Shown: positions 55,201 to 64,000 of the stretch, piece by piece
How the letters are laid out: the number at the start of each line of letters is the position of its first letter
Numbering within the stretch: the first letter of the stretch is position 1
DNA from: an uncultured Alphaproteobacteria bacterium
GTDB lineage: Bacteria > Pseudomonadota > Alphaproteobacteria > Micavibrionales > Micavibrionaceae
DNA: 64,000 nt
Direction: 5' to 3'
Assembly (NCBI GenBank): GCA_946481075.1
Contig: CAMLMC010000003.1
Span: 1-64,000, forward strand
The notes under the pieces: model-generated
The model's database searches: none
Told to the model about the DNA's origin: nothing
The model's input: the letters and a program-made list of their open reading frames with translations, nothing else
Position numbers and translations under genes: made by a program

Positions 55201-55824
55201 ATGATGTCCCTTATTCAATCCATCCGTACGCGCGATCCGGCAGAGCCAACCCTGGGCGAAGTTATATTCGCCTATCCGGGATTTCATGCGGTTGCGATCT
55301 TTCACCCCTTCGCGCAATTTTTATGGCGCTATAATTTGCGGGCGCTGGCGCGGATATGGGCGCATATCGGGCGTTTCTTCACCGGAATAGAAATCCATCC
55401 GCAGGCGCAGATCGGCAAAAATCTTTTTATCGATCATGGAATCGGGGTCGTGATAGGCCAGACGTCTGTGATCGGCGATGATTGCACAATTTATCAGGGG
55501 GTCACACTGGGCGGTAAAGGCAATGGCGTGGCCGGTGAAAAGCGCCACCCCACAATAGGCAACAATGTCGTGATCGGTGCGCAAGCGCAAGTGCTAGGAC
55601 CCATCACAATAGGGCATGGCGCGCGCATCGGTGCAGGCGCGGTTGTCACGGCCGATGTGCGTGATGGTGTGACGGTGGTCGGCAATCCGGCGCACGAAAT
55701 AAAAAGAAGCGATGCGAGTGATGGCTGCGCCTATGGATTGCCGGATGGTGAATGTGCCGATCCTGTCGAAGAAAAGATTATCGAGATAGAACGGAAAATA
55801 TCATCCCTGCAAACGCGGCCATAG
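55201..55824 (+). CDS. cysE: Serine O-acetyltransferase
   Basis: Makes O-acetylserine for the adjacent CysK. The 207-residue protein has an N-terminal helical part ([20 protein letters not shown]) and a left-handed beta-helix of hexapeptide repeats ([43 protein letters not shown]). It is the short EpsC/SrpH-like form that lacks the long N-terminal domain of E. coli CysE. The stop of cysK and its ATG are separated by two bases. It converges on hisE. Confidence 0.94.
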   Translation: MMSLIQSIRTRDPAEPTLGEVIFAYPGFHAVAIFHPFAQFLWRYNLRALARIWAHIGRFFTGIEIHPQAQIGKNLFIDHGIGVVIGQTSVIGDDCTIYQGVTLGGKGNGVAGEKRHPTIGNNVVIGAQAQVLGPITIGHGARIGAGAVVTADVRDGVTVVGNPAHEIKRSDASDGCAYGLPDGECADPVEEKIIEIERKISSLQTRP

Positions 55825-55831
55825 GGCGCGT

Positions 55832-56155
55832 TTAGTCTTTGGGGCGAGATGATTTTTCGTCGATACCACCAATGCCTTCGCGGGATTGCAGCACCGCAAA
55901 CACATCATCGGGTGTGATCCCTTGATCGGCCCAGAGCACCATCAGATGAAAGAGAAGATCAGCCGATTCCGCCTTTAATTTTTCGGGGTTTCCCTGCACG
56001 GCCTCAATCGCCGTTTCCATCGCTTCTTCCCCGACCTTCTGCGCGATCTTGGGCGTTCCCTTTTCAAAGAGGGAGGCAACATAAGATGATTTCGGATCGG
56101 CCTCCTTGCGCGAGAGGATGGTTTCGAAAAGCGTGTTCAGGATATGCGCTGTCAT
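55832..56155 (-). CDS. hisE: Phosphoribosyl-ATP pyrophosphatase
   Basis: Hydrolyses phosphoribosyl-ATP to phosphoribosyl-AMP, the second step of histidine synthesis. The 107-residue protein has the metal-binding helices KIAQKVGEEAMETAIEA and ESADLLFHLMVLWADQG typical of HisE. It starts two bases after the hisA stop. hisF, which usually lies between hisA and hisE, is absent from this locus. Confidence 0.95.
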   Translation of the reverse strand: MTAHILNTLFETILSRKEADPKSSYVASLFEKGTPKIAQKVGEEAMETAIEAVQGNPEKLKAESADLLFHLMVLWADQGITPDDVFAVLQSREGIGGIDEKSSRPKD

Positions 56156-56157
56156 TG

Positions 56158-56880
56158 CTACATCGCTTCTTGCAGCGCGCGGCGCGGGTCAATCGCGCCG
56201 TCATAAAGGGCAGTGCCGATGATCATGCCTTCCACACCATGGGGCGCGGCATTGCGCACCGCGCGGATATCCGCCAGTGACGCCACGCCGCCAGACGCGA
56301 TGACCGGAATCGATGTCGATTGCGCCAAATGGATGGTTGAATCCATATTCAGGCCCTTGCCCGTGCCGTCGCGCTCGATATCGGTATAGATGATTGCGGC
56401 GGCGCCCGCATCTTCGAACATGGCGGCCAGTTCGGTTGTCTCCATGTCGGATTCTTCAACCCACCCTTCGACGGCGACGCGGCTTCCGCGTGCATCGATC
56501 CCTACAACGATCTGGCCCGGAAACAGGGCGCAAGCTTCACGCACAAGGGCGGGATTTTTTACCGCGACCGTACCAAGGATAACGCGGGATATACCTTCGG
56601 CTAGCCAGTCTTCGATTTGTTTCAGAGAGCGGATCCCGCCGCCGAGCTGAACTGGCAAATCGGCGGCGGAAAGAATACCGCGCACAGCATCGACATTGAC
56701 TGGCTTGCCATCAATTGCGCCATTCAGATCGACCACGTGAAGCCAGGAGAAGCCGGCCTCTGCCCATTGCCGCGCCTGAAGCGCCGGATCATCGTTGTAA
56801 ATGGTCGCCGCATCCATATCGCCTCGGTGCAGGCGGACGCATTTCCCATCTTTTAAATCAATCGCCGGATAGATAATCAT
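56158..56880 (-). CDS. hisA: ProFAR isomerase HisA
   Basis: Isomerises the ProFAR aminoaldose to PRFAR in histidine synthesis. The 240-residue barrel has [18 protein letters not shown] at its N-terminus with the catalytic Asp, [13 protein letters not shown] [11 protein letters not shown], and [13 protein letters not shown] with the phosphate-binding loop near the end. The ATG at 56880 is chosen; an upstream in-frame extension would overlap the HIT gene. It is cotranscribed with hisE and divergent from the HIT gene. Confidence 0.96.
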   Translation of the reverse strand: MIIYPAIDLKDGKCVRLHRGDMDAATIYNDDPALQARQWAEAGFSWLHVVDLNGAIDGKPVNVDAVRGILSAADLPVQLGGGIRSLKQIEDWLAEGISRVILGTVAVKNPALVREACALFPGQIVVGIDARGSRVAVEGWVEESDMETTELAAMFEDAGAAAIIYTDIERDGTGKGLNMDSTIHLAQSTSIPVIASGGVASLADIRAVRNAAPHGVEGMIIGTALYDGAIDPRRALQEAM

Positions 56881-56935
56881 AATAAATTCTAGTATAGATT
56901 GAGCACTGTTTTGTAAAGACGGCAAGGAGACAAAC

Positions 56936-57295
56936 ATGGCATATGATGACAACAATATTTTCGCCCGCATTCTGCGGGGCGAAATCCCCGCCAAGAAAAT
57001 CTATGAAGATGATTTTGCGCTGGCTTTTCCCGATATTGCGCCCAAGGCCCCCGTTCATGTTCTGGTGATTCCCAAGGGGAAATATGTGTCGATGGCCGAT
57101 TTTGGCGAAAATGCCACCCCCGAAGAAATAACGGGTTTCTATCGCGCTGTTGCCAAGGTGGCCCGTGATCTGGGCCTGACCGAACAGGGCTTCCGCGGCA
57201 TCGCCAATACAGGTGTCCATGGCGGGCAGGAAGTGCCGCATTATCATATTCATCTTTTGGGTGGTCGCGTGATCGGCCCGATGGTCAATGACTGA
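56936..57295 (+). CDS. HIT family protein (HinT-like)
   Basis: A 119-residue histidine-triad protein with the active-site motif [11 protein letters not shown] (HxHxH). [19 protein letters not shown] and [14 protein letters not shown] are typical of the HinT subfamily, purine nucleoside phosphoramidases. It lies divergent from hisA, a placement common in alphaproteobacteria. Substrate in vivo is unknown. Confidence 0.94.
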   Translation: MAYDDNNIFARILRGEIPAKKIYEDDFALAFPDIAPKAPVHVLVIPKGKYVSMADFGENATPEEITGFYRAVAKVARDLGLTEQGFRGIANTGVHGGQEVPHYHIHLLGGRVIGPMVND

Positions 57296-57913
57296 TTAAC
57301 GGCAGCGATGAATCGGGAAAAGAATAATATTATCGATCATCGGTTCCGATGCGATTGATGGCGCCGGGGCAAAGCAGATCCCATCGGTATCCCAACTTTT
57401 TACAAGGCCCGCGGCTTCGTTTTCCAATTCTGTCAGAACATAATCGGCAATTTCCATGTGGGCCCGCGCCTGAACAGCCAGAACAGTGCAAAGCGCATGC
57501 GCCGGATGGTCATGGTTCTGGATAGAAGCCTGCAGCGATTCAAGGAGATCGGCGAGCGATTCCAGATCTTCGGGAATATTACAGAGAAGATCAAACAATT
57601 CATCGCCCTGAATCGGATGGCGATGATAATTGGCGAGCCATTCGGGGCCGTAATCGGAGACGATTTTATCGGCTTCCATCTTCAGGGCCGTTGCCACCGG
57701 AATGTCGTGATAAAATTCCGCAGCAATACGTTGGGCGGAAAGCGCGATGGAGAGCAGCGCCGAATCCGGCTCGATTTCGCTTAAGGAAACATGCAGTCCG
57801 TATTGCGTTTCGGAATCAAGGGGCGCGTCCATATTCATCGCATCGTTCACGGCGATTGGAACGACCAGATAGGCATGTAATCTTGCAATATCTTCTTTGG
57901 TAACGGCGGACAT
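57296..57913 (-). CDS. Unrecognised 205-aa protein
   Basis: I do not recognise this protein. It is mostly alpha-helical with several long amphipathic stretches (ALLSIALSAQRIAAEFYHD, DLESLADLLESLQASIQNHD) and no signal peptide or membrane segment. It converges on the HIT gene with adjacent stops. Function unknown. Confidence 0.68.
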   Translation of the reverse strand: MSAVTKEDIARLHAYLVVPIAVNDAMNMDAPLDSETQYGLHVSLSEIEPDSALLSIALSAQRIAAEFYHDIPVATALKMEADKIVSDYGPEWLANYHRHPIQGDELFDLLCNIPEDLESLADLLESLQASIQNHDHPAHALCTVLAVQARAHMEIADYVLTELENEAAGLVKSWDTDGICFAPAPSIASEPMIDNIILFPIHRCR

Positions 57914-58012
57914 GGCTGAATGATCCTTTTGGATTAAAAAGAATAGTCAGCTTTATTGTTACGCCGATAAGGTGAACAGGCCCTTAAAGAAGTATAAACA
58001 AAGGGTTAACCC

Positions 58013-60244
58013 CTAGACTTTTGTGACGAAACTATCCAGAACGCGTTTTGTGCCGCCGGAAGAAAAGGCGATATCAAGCTTGTTGCCGTCCATATTGATG
58101 ACAACACCGGTGCCGAATTTGTCGTGGGAAACGCGGTCTCCGCGTTGGAAGCCCGCCGCCGAAGTCGGGATCAGAGGGCTTTCTGATGCCACGCGCCGGG
58201 CGGTGCTATCGACGTAATTTGTCTGACGCTGGAAACGTTCACCGCCGATGCCCGAGGAATCCCAATGCTTGGATCTACCCGTATTGCCATACAGGCCCTC
58301 ATCGGACTGGATCTCCACATCTTCCTCCGGCAGTTCATCGACGAAGCGCGATGGAATGGCATTGATCCAGCTTCCATACATGCGGCGGTTGGCGGCGTAT
58401 GATATGTAGGCCCTTTTCCGCGCGCGCGTAATGCCGACATAGGCGAGGCGGCGTTCTTCTTCCAGCCCCTTCAGACCATTTTCATCCATGCTGCGCTGGG
58501 AGGGAAACAGACCTTCTTCCCACCCGGGCAGAAAGGCGCAATCGAATTCCAATCCTTTCGCGCCGTGCAGGGTCATAATCGTGATCATTTCGCCGGATGT
58601 ATTTTCCTGATTTTCCATGACGAGCGCCACATGTTCCAGGAACACGGGGAGCGATTCAAATTCTTCCATGCCTGATACAAGTTCTTTGAGGTTTTCAAGG
58701 CGGCCCGGCGCTTCCGGTGATTTATCGGTCTTCCACATATCCGTGTAACCGCTTTCATCCAGAATGATGCCGGCGAGTTCCCCATGATGCGTGTTGCCGA
58801 CCCGCGATTTCCAGCGTTCGAAATCATCGTAGAGTTTCATCAATGTGCCGCGGACTTTCGGTTTCAGTTCATCCGTTTGCGTGAGATCCATCACGGCCTG
58901 ATACAGGCTGATGCCCTTTGCGCGTGCATGGGTGTAAAGCGTTTGCACAGTAGTGTCGCCAATGCCGCGTTTGGGTGTGTTGATAATGCGCTCCAGCGCC
59001 AGATCATCGTTCGCCTGATTGACAACGCGCAAATAGGCGAGCGCATCACGCACTTCCATCCGTTCATAGAAACGCGGGCCGCCAACAACGCGATAAGGCA
59101 GACCCAGCTGAATAAAGCGTTCTTCGAATTCGCGCGTCTGGAATCCGGCGCGGACCAGAACGGCCATTTGGTCAAGGCCCCATCCTTTTGTCTGCAAAGA
59201 TTCAATCTCTTCGCCAACCCAGCGTGCTTCGGCTTCGCCGTCCCACAGGCCGCGCACGCGAATTTTTTCACCAGCCCCTATGCTGGTGAAAAGTTCCTTG
59301 CCAAGGCGGCCTTCGTTGTTGGCGATCACCGCGTTTGCGGCGGAAAGAATGTGCCCTGTGCTGCGGTAATTTTCTTCAAGGCGGATAACGACCGCGCCCG
59401 GGAAATCTTTTTCAAACCGCAGGATGTTGTCCACTTCCGCGCCGCGCCATCCATAGATCGACTGGTCGTCATCTCCGACGCAGCAAATATTGTTTGATCC
59501 CTTGGCAAGAAGGCGCAGCCAGAGATATTGTGCAACGTTTGTGTCCTGATACTCGTCGACAAGAATATATTTGAAGCGGCGGTGATAATCCGCGAGGACA
59601 TCCGCGTTTTCCGGATCTTTGAAAATCGTAATGATATGCAGCAAAAGATCGCCGAAATCGCAGGCGTTCAATGTGCGCAGGCGGTCTTGATACTGGCGGT
59701 ATAATTGGCCGATTTTTCCGCCTGCGAGATCGCCGACATCATTGTAGTTCAGATCGCCGGGGCCGAGCGCCTTATCCTTCCACCCGCTGATTTTATCCGC
59801 GACCATTTTCGGCGGCCATTTTTTTGTATCGACGCCTTCGGCTTCCATCAATTGTTTGATCAGGCGGACCTGGTCATCCTGATCAAGGATCGTGAAGGAT
59901 GATTGAAGTCCGACAAGATCGGCGTGACGGCGCAGCATGCGGGCGGCGAGCGCATGGAAAGTGCCAAGCCACCACCCTTCCACCGGCATGCCTCCGAGAT
60001 TATCGGAGACGCGATGCTTCATTTCCGCGGCAGCCTTGTTTGTAAAGGTGACGGCGAGAATCTGTCCCGGAAAGGCTTTGTTCGTAAGGAGCAAATGGGC
60101 GAGGCGCGTCGTGAGTACGCGCGTTTTACCAGTACCCGCACCGGCCAGAACCAGCACAGGTCCTTCGGTTGTTTCCACCGCCTGACGTTGTGCAGGATTA
60201 AGGGAGTCCAGAGCGGAGGCTGGGGCGGCGGTAACATTTTGCAT
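58013..60244 (-). CDS. UvrD/PcrA-type DNA helicase
   Basis: Superfamily 1 ATP-dependent 3'-5' helicase for repair and replication. The 743-residue protein has motif I LAGAGTGKTRVLTTRL, TFTNKAAAEMKHRV, the Walker B DEYQDTN, GDDDQSIYGWRGAEV, IRLEENYRSTGHIL, and MTLHGAKGLEFD with EERRLAYVGITRARK. The C-terminal tail after a linker has GDRVSHDKFGTGVVI, the small Tudor-like domain found in UvrD/PcrA. Either name could apply. The start at 60244 excludes a 20-residue extension. Confidence 0.94.
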   Translation of the reverse strand: MQNVTAAPASALDSLNPAQRQAVETTEGPVLVLAGAGTGKTRVLTTRLAHLLLTNKAFPGQILAVTFTNKAAAEMKHRVSDNLGGMPVEGWWLGTFHALAARMLRRHADLVGLQSSFTILDQDDQVRLIKQLMEAEGVDTKKWPPKMVADKISGWKDKALGPGDLNYNDVGDLAGGKIGQLYRQYQDRLRTLNACDFGDLLLHIITIFKDPENADVLADYHRRFKYILVDEYQDTNVAQYLWLRLLAKGSNNICCVGDDDQSIYGWRGAEVDNILRFEKDFPGAVVIRLEENYRSTGHILSAANAVIANNEGRLGKELFTSIGAGEKIRVRGLWDGEAEARWVGEEIESLQTKGWGLDQMAVLVRAGFQTREFEERFIQLGLPYRVVGGPRFYERMEVRDALAYLRVVNQANDDLALERIINTPKRGIGDTTVQTLYTHARAKGISLYQAVMDLTQTDELKPKVRGTLMKLYDDFERWKSRVGNTHHGELAGIILDESGYTDMWKTDKSPEAPGRLENLKELVSGMEEFESLPVFLEHVALVMENQENTSGEMITIMTLHGAKGLEFDCAFLPGWEEGLFPSQRSMDENGLKGLEEERRLAYVGITRARKRAYISYAANRRMYGSWINAIPSRFVDELPEEDVEIQSDEGLYGNTGRSKHWDSSGIGGERFQRQTNYVDSTARRVASESPLIPTSAAGFQRGDRVSHDKFGTGVVINMDGNKLDIAFSSGGTKRVLDSFVTKV

Positions 60245-60333
60245 GCAAAAGACATATCGCCGCCGGGCTGTGCGGGCAAGGATTATTCGGCGAAAATCAT
60301 GCAAATAGCGCGTTTCGTCTGGAAGGCCGGGGC

Positions 60334-61389
60334 TTACTCAATACCGGCCATGTGGCGTTCATGGGGCGTTGGCGCAGCGGCCACCTGATTGCGGCCGTTG
60401 TGCTTGGCCGTATAAAGCGCGGCATCGGCACGTTCAATGATATTTTCTATGCCTTCGCCTTTGTAATGTTGGGCAACACCGATGGACATAGTGATGCGTC
60501 CCAGAAGTTCGCCGTTAGAACGATTGACGATTTCCTTGTTGGCAAGCGCTTTGCGCAACCCTTCCGCCACCGCAATACCGGCATCAAGATTGGTTTCGGG
60601 CAAAAGAATGGTGAATTCTTCACCGCCATATCGCGCTGCGATGTCGCGGCCCTTGATTCCATCGGTCAGGGTGCGGGCGACAAGCCGCAGAACCTGGTCG
60701 CCAACCTGATGACCAAAATTATCGTTGAAGCTCTTGAAATGGTCGATATCCAGCAGGAGTAGGGTAAATCCCTTGCCGTTTTGATTGGATTCACCGATCA
60801 GGCGGGCTATCTGGTCATCGAAAGCTTTGCGGTTGGCAAGCCCTGTGAGACTGTCTGTGATGGCTTCCTGACGCACGCGGTCCATGTCGCGTTTCAACTC
60901 GCCCATGGCGATGGTGCTGCGGTCCAGTTCCTCAACCAGTTGCTGATTTTGTTCGAGAAGCTGTGCGGTGCTCGCTGCAATCCCCTTCAAGTATTGTGCA
61001 AGTTCGACCGGTGAGGTAACGGTGGTCAAACGCTCCGTGACTTCCGTGAGGGTCTCCGAATAGTCCCCTGTCGTTTCCTTGACGTTTTTAATCAGCGTGG
61101 AAACATCTTCGAGCGTAGAATAAATCTGCTCGCTTGCGCGCTGGTAGACCTGTTGACTGCGCCGATCGTTCAAAAACTGATCATGCATGCTCCGGCAATC
61201 GGCGCTGGTTAGTTTTCTGGTTTTCATCAAGGCATCCATCGCCTTTCGCATTTCGGGATGCGAATTGGAATAATAGGCATACCAGACTTCGAAATTGTTC
61301 GGCTCGGGCGTGATTCCGTCTGCCTGCATGCGCGCTAGCGCCTCGCTTGCAAAGTTCTTCGCCAAATCCAGGTCGTGGTTATAATGCAT
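60334..61389 (-). CDS. Diguanylate cyclase with N-terminal helical region
   Basis: Makes cyclic di-GMP from GTP. The 351-residue protein has a long helical N-terminal part, including a region (LDLAKNFASEALARMQADGI) then a coiled-coil stretch. The GGDEF domain follows (about residues 170-335) with DSLTGLANRKAFDD, LLDIDHFKSFNDNFGH and the active-site ARYGGEEF. The inhibitory site before it reads KGRD rather than RxxD, so product inhibition may be weak. It is not membrane-bound. No EAL partner is adjacent. Confidence 0.93.
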   Translation of the reverse strand: MHYNHDLDLAKNFASEALARMQADGITPEPNNFEVWYAYYSNSHPEMRKAMDALMKTRKLTSADCRSMHDQFLNDRRSQQVYQRASEQIYSTLEDVSTLIKNVKETTGDYSETLTEVTERLTTVTSPVELAQYLKGIAASTAQLLEQNQQLVEELDRSTIAMGELKRDMDRVRQEAITDSLTGLANRKAFDDQIARLIGESNQNGKGFTLLLLDIDHFKSFNDNFGHQVGDQVLRLVARTLTDGIKGRDIAARYGGEEFTILLPETNLDAGIAVAEGLRKALANKEIVNRSNGELLGRITMSIGVAQHYKGEGIENIIERADAALYTAKHNGRNQVAAAPTPHERHMAGIE

Positions 61390-61509
61390 TACCGTTGGAG
61401 CCTAAACTATTGAATAAAAAGAATTACATCAGAGGGTTCTGATATGAATAACGTCCTTACACTATACCGAATTGCCCCTTAATTCGCAGTTAATATAATA
61501 TGAAAACTA

Positions 61510-62094
61510 TTATATCCATTTGGTTGATGGATCGAATCTCTCATGCGGTGCCCGCAGAATTGCCGTAGGCACTTCTTCCACGCTACCGACCACCTGATAC
61601 ATACCAAGGTCTTCATCACGCATGAATTTTTTGTCGGCAATATGGCGAATGGCTTCGATCATCTTGTCCCAATAGCCGTCTATATTTACCATAACAATTG
61701 GTTTGTCGTGCAGGCCTAGCTGTTTCCAGGTCAATAGTTCGAAAAATTCATCAAGTGTGCCAAGGCCGCCTGCCAGAATGACGAAGGCATCCGCGCGGTC
61801 GACCATCATTTGTTTGCGGATATGCATCGAATCGACGATGTGTAATTCGGTTAGCTCCGTATGGTCGATTTCGCGGGCCTGAATATGCTTTGGTATAACC
61901 CCGAACACCTTGCCGCCGGCCCCCAGCGCGGAATCCGCCACAAGACCCATGAGGCCCACGCGGCCCCCCCCGTAAACGACGTTCCAGCCATTTTCGGCAA
62001 TCATGCGGCCCAGATTGGCCGCTGCATCCTTATAAACCTGATCCACCCGCGAAGAAGAACCGCAGTACACACAAACCGATTGGATATCGCTCAT
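61510..62094 (-). CDS. LOG family protein (cytokinin riboside phosphoribohydrolase-like)
   Basis: A 194-residue protein with the start VCVYCGSSSRVD, VYGGGRVGLMGLVAD and the signature AGGLGTLDEFFELLTWKQLG, which corresponds to the PGGxGTxxE motif. R and E of the active site are present (HIRKQMMV). Family members hydrolyse nucleotide monophosphates at the N-glycosidic bond; in bacteria the physiological role is often unclear. It is a single gene, with its start at 62094. Confidence 0.93.
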   Translation of the reverse strand: MSDIQSVCVYCGSSSRVDQVYKDAAANLGRMIAENGWNVVYGGGRVGLMGLVADSALGAGGKVFGVIPKHIQAREIDHTELTELHIVDSMHIRKQMMVDRADAFVILAGGLGTLDEFFELLTWKQLGLHDKPIVMVNIDGYWDKMIEAIRHIADKKFMRDEDLGMYQVVGSVEEVPTAILRAPHERFDPSTKWI

Positions 62095-62303
62095 ATTCTA
62101 TCTTTTCTTTCTTTTGTCTTTTGTAAAATATACTTTATCTTCAACAGCATATGCAAGGGCGCCCGTAAGAATAAAAGGCTTTAAGCGGAACCTTCGACCC
62201 AGCTTGCGATTTGGTAGTCTGGATTAACACTCTAGGAAAATAAAGCGAAGGCGTTATAATCGCCGCGCAGAATTCAAAATCACCCTATAAGGAATAAAAT
62301 TAC

Positions 62304-63020
62304 ATGAGCGTCTCCCTGTTCGACACAATCAAGAAAGTTATGTTTGTGCCGCCCCATCCCGCCGGTATTCCCTTTATCATCGGCGGCGTCGTTGCTGCTT
62401 TGGTACTTTTCTTCGTATGGGAATTTCTGGGTGTTCTGGCCCTGATATTTACTGTGTTCTGCCTGTATTTCTTCCGTGATCCGGAACGCGTAAGCCCGAT
62501 AAAGGATTCTCTTGTTCTTTCTCCGGCGGACGGTGAGGTCAGCGCGATTGTGCGCGATGTCGATCTTCCGGCGGAACTGGCCGGTGCCACCGACAGGAAA
62601 TATACGCGGATCAGTATTTTTCTGTCCGTGCTCGACGTTCACGTCAACCGGAATCCCGTATCGGGCAAAGTCATCCGCCGCGTTTACACGCCGGGTAAGT
62701 TTTTGAATGCCGATCTCGACAAGGCAAGTGAGGACAATGAACGTTGCAGCGCCATCATTGAAACAAACGAAGGCACCGAAATCTGTGTCGTGCAAATTGC
62801 CGGCCTTATCGCCCGCCGCATCGTCAACGAATTGCGCGAAGAGCAGAACGTGGTGGCTGGTGCCCGTTTCGGTATCATCCGTTTCGGTAGCCGTCTGGAT
62901 GTCTATGTGCCGGAAGGCGTTGCGCCCTTGGTCTGCGTTGGTCAACGTGCCGTGGGCGGTGAAACGGTTCTCGCCGATTTGAAAGGCGATGAAGCGCAAC
63001 GTGAGGGCAGGGTCGTCTGA
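62304..63020 (+). CDS. psd: Phosphatidylserine decarboxylase
   Basis: Makes phosphatidylethanolamine from phosphatidylserine. The 238-residue protein is the short form. An N-terminal hydrophobic region (FIIGGVVAALVLFFVWEFLG, then VLALIFTVFCLYFFRDPERV) anchors it in the membrane. LSVLDVHVNRNPVSG is a family motif. The FGSRLDVYVP segment holds the Gly-Ser where the chain self-cleaves to form the pyruvoyl cofactor. It is coupled to pssA by TGATG. Confidence 0.95.
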   Translation: MSVSLFDTIKKVMFVPPHPAGIPFIIGGVVAALVLFFVWEFLGVLALIFTVFCLYFFRDPERVSPIKDSLVLSPADGEVSAIVRDVDLPAELAGATDRKYTRISIFLSVLDVHVNRNPVSGKVIRRVYTPGKFLNADLDKASEDNERCSAIIETNEGTEICVVQIAGLIARRIVNELREEQNVVAGARFGIIRFGSRLDVYVPEGVAPLVCVGQRAVGGETVLADLKGDEAQREGRVV

Positions 63021-63886
63021 TGAGTGTCGCTGACCTGAAACCGCGCAAGGAACAGGGGGGTGAAAGCGCCAATCTTTTTGTCGGCTTTCATCGCTTGATT
63101 CCGAATTTGATGACGTTGTCCGCCATGGCGGCCGGCGTCACTGCGATCCAGTTTGCATTCAATGCACAATGGGAGCAGGCGGTTCTGGCCATTCTTATTG
63201 CGACTATTCTGGATACGCTTGATGGGGCAACGGCGCGGCTTTTGAAGGCGCAGAGCGAGTTCGGGGCGCAGCTGGACTCCCTTTCCGATTTTCTCGCGTT
63301 CGGGGTTGCGCCCGCCATCATTCTTTATGCATGGATATTGGAAGAATCCGGCAAGGTCGGGTGGATCGCCATGATTGTCTATGCCGCCGCCACCGCGCTA
63401 CGTCTTGCACGGTTCAATGTCACGCAAAAGGAATTGCCCGCCTGGAAAAAAGGATTCTTTTCAGGAATTCCTTCACCGGCCGGGTCGGGGCTTGCGCTTC
63501 TTCCACTCATTATATGGATACAGTTTCCGGACTTTTTCGAACAGTTCGCTTTTGCCTCACCGCTGGTCGGACTGTGGATCATGTTCCTCGGCGCGATGAT
63601 GGTCAGCCGTATTCCGACGTATTCCACCAAGGCCATCCGTATGCCGGCGAAGATGGCCATGCCGGTTATGGTGGTCGCCTTGTTCCTGATCGCCGCACTG
63701 GTACACGCGCCATGGCAAACACTCACGGTTCTTGCGTTGATGTATATGGCGAGCATTCCTTTCGCCATCAATCATTTCATGAAGCTTCAAAAAGAACATG
63801 CGGATGACGAACAGATGTCCGATCTTGCCATCGGCGCGCTGGCGCTGGATGATCTGACAGCTCCGCATGACAGGGAAGATGTGTAA
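63020..63886 (+). CDS. pssA: CDP-diacylglycerol-serine O-phosphatidyltransferase
   Basis: Joins CDP-diacylglycerol and serine to give phosphatidylserine, the substrate of Psd. The 288-residue protein has a CDP-alcohol phosphatidyltransferase motif, DGATARLLKAQSEFGAQLDS-LSD, with the acidic residues of the active site. It has about six to eight hydrophobic helices. Its ATG overlaps the psd stop (TGATG). The last 25 residues are acidic and soluble. Confidence 0.95.
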   Translation: MSVADLKPRKEQGGESANLFVGFHRLIPNLMTLSAMAAGVTAIQFAFNAQWEQAVLAILIATILDTLDGATARLLKAQSEFGAQLDSLSDFLAFGVAPAIILYAWILEESGKVGWIAMIVYAAATALRLARFNVTQKELPAWKKGFFSGIPSPAGSGLALLPLIIWIQFPDFFEQFAFASPLVGLWIMFLGAMMVSRIPTYSTKAIRMPAKMAMPVMVVALFLIAALVHAPWQTLTVLALMYMASIPFAINHFMKLQKEHADDEQMSDLAIGALALDDLTAPHDREDV

Positions 63887-63908
63887 GGGTTAAGTCTTTA
63901 CGTGCGGG

Positions 63909-64000
63909 TTATGCGCCCGGACCGCCGCCCAACCCCATGCCGATTGTCGGGGGCCTTGGTGCCATGTTCATGGCCAGCTTTCTTTCAGTTTCAGCGGCGA
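63909..64000 (-). CDS. Partial gene, C-terminal end only
   Basis: The reverse strand is open from the window edge to a TAA at 63909-63911. The last 30 residues include ETERKLAMNMAPRPPTIGMG and end in GGGPGA. This Pro/Gly-rich tail is all that can be seen; the start lies outside. It converges on pssA. No family can be assigned. Confidence 0.45.
   Translation of the reverse strand, partial: AAETERKLAMNMAPRPPTIGMGLGGGPGA

Noticed and set aside
1..64000. tRNA, rRNA, insertion sequences and prophage genes
   Set aside because: No cloverleaf with a T-loop signature, no rRNA segment and no transposase, integrase or phage structural gene was seen; short RNAs could be missed by eye.

Overview
The window reads as a chromosomal segment of a Gram-negative alphaproteobacterium. 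The order aroE-coaE-dnaQ on one side and hemE-hemH-hemJ-rho-mnmE-mnmG-rsmG-parA-parB on the other is the classical origin-proximal order of that class. LptE, DUF3576, DUF6489 and a leuS-lptE-holA run agree with it. The many unrecognised 150-520 aa proteins between the housekeeping genes suggest a less-studied lineage; a Micavibrio-like order is my guess, not a demonstrated assignment.

Layout. 1-6135: two tandem minus-strand genes for large exported-looking RCC1-repeat proteins, the first cut by the window edge and the second carrying exactly 21 repeats (three sets of seven). 6292-8379: dnaQ, coaE and aroE on the minus strand with overlapping ends. 8439-11711: three unrecognised minus-strand genes, two of them probable relatives. 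11712-12100: a gene-free stretch with inverted DnaA-box-like sequences, a GC cluster, a run of TAC/TAT triplets and an AT-rich tract, which I call the replication origin; the main reading direction changes here. 12101-18477: hemE, hemH, hemJ, two reverse-strand unknown genes, then rho. 18546-21073: an AT-rich, probably acquired cassette of two HTH regulators flanking a cyclodipeptide-synthase-like enzyme, with a divergent pair of small genes. 21301-24585: a small membrane or exported protein, a membrane protein with eight CxxC motifs, a dienelactone hydrolase and DUF6489.

24588-31837: mnmE, mnmG, rsmG, parA, parB and a LysE-type exporter. Four parS-like palindromes lie inside mnmE, mnmG and rsmG, making this the probable centromere. 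31838-37145: holA, a small gene, lptE, leuS and a DUF3576 lipoprotein, all minus strand. A palindromic repeat family has copies inside mnmE and leuS and one upstream of leuS. 37513-40702: two tandem porins and yggS. 40715-45976: mostly unrecognised genes plus an orphan winged-helix regulator and an Smr protein. 45971-49129: hslU and hslV, separated by three unknown genes and a terminator. 49274-57913: terC, part of histidine biosynthesis (hisB, hisD, hisE, hisA, without hisH or hisF), cysK-cysE, a GNAT and a HIT protein. 58013-64000: UvrD/PcrA helicase, a diguanylate cyclase, a LOG-family protein, the phosphatidylethanolamine pair psd-pssA, and the end of one more gene.

I found no rRNA, tRNA, insertion sequence, prophage or CRISPR array. 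Coordinates use the start codon I judged most likely, so several genes are shorter than their longest open frame.
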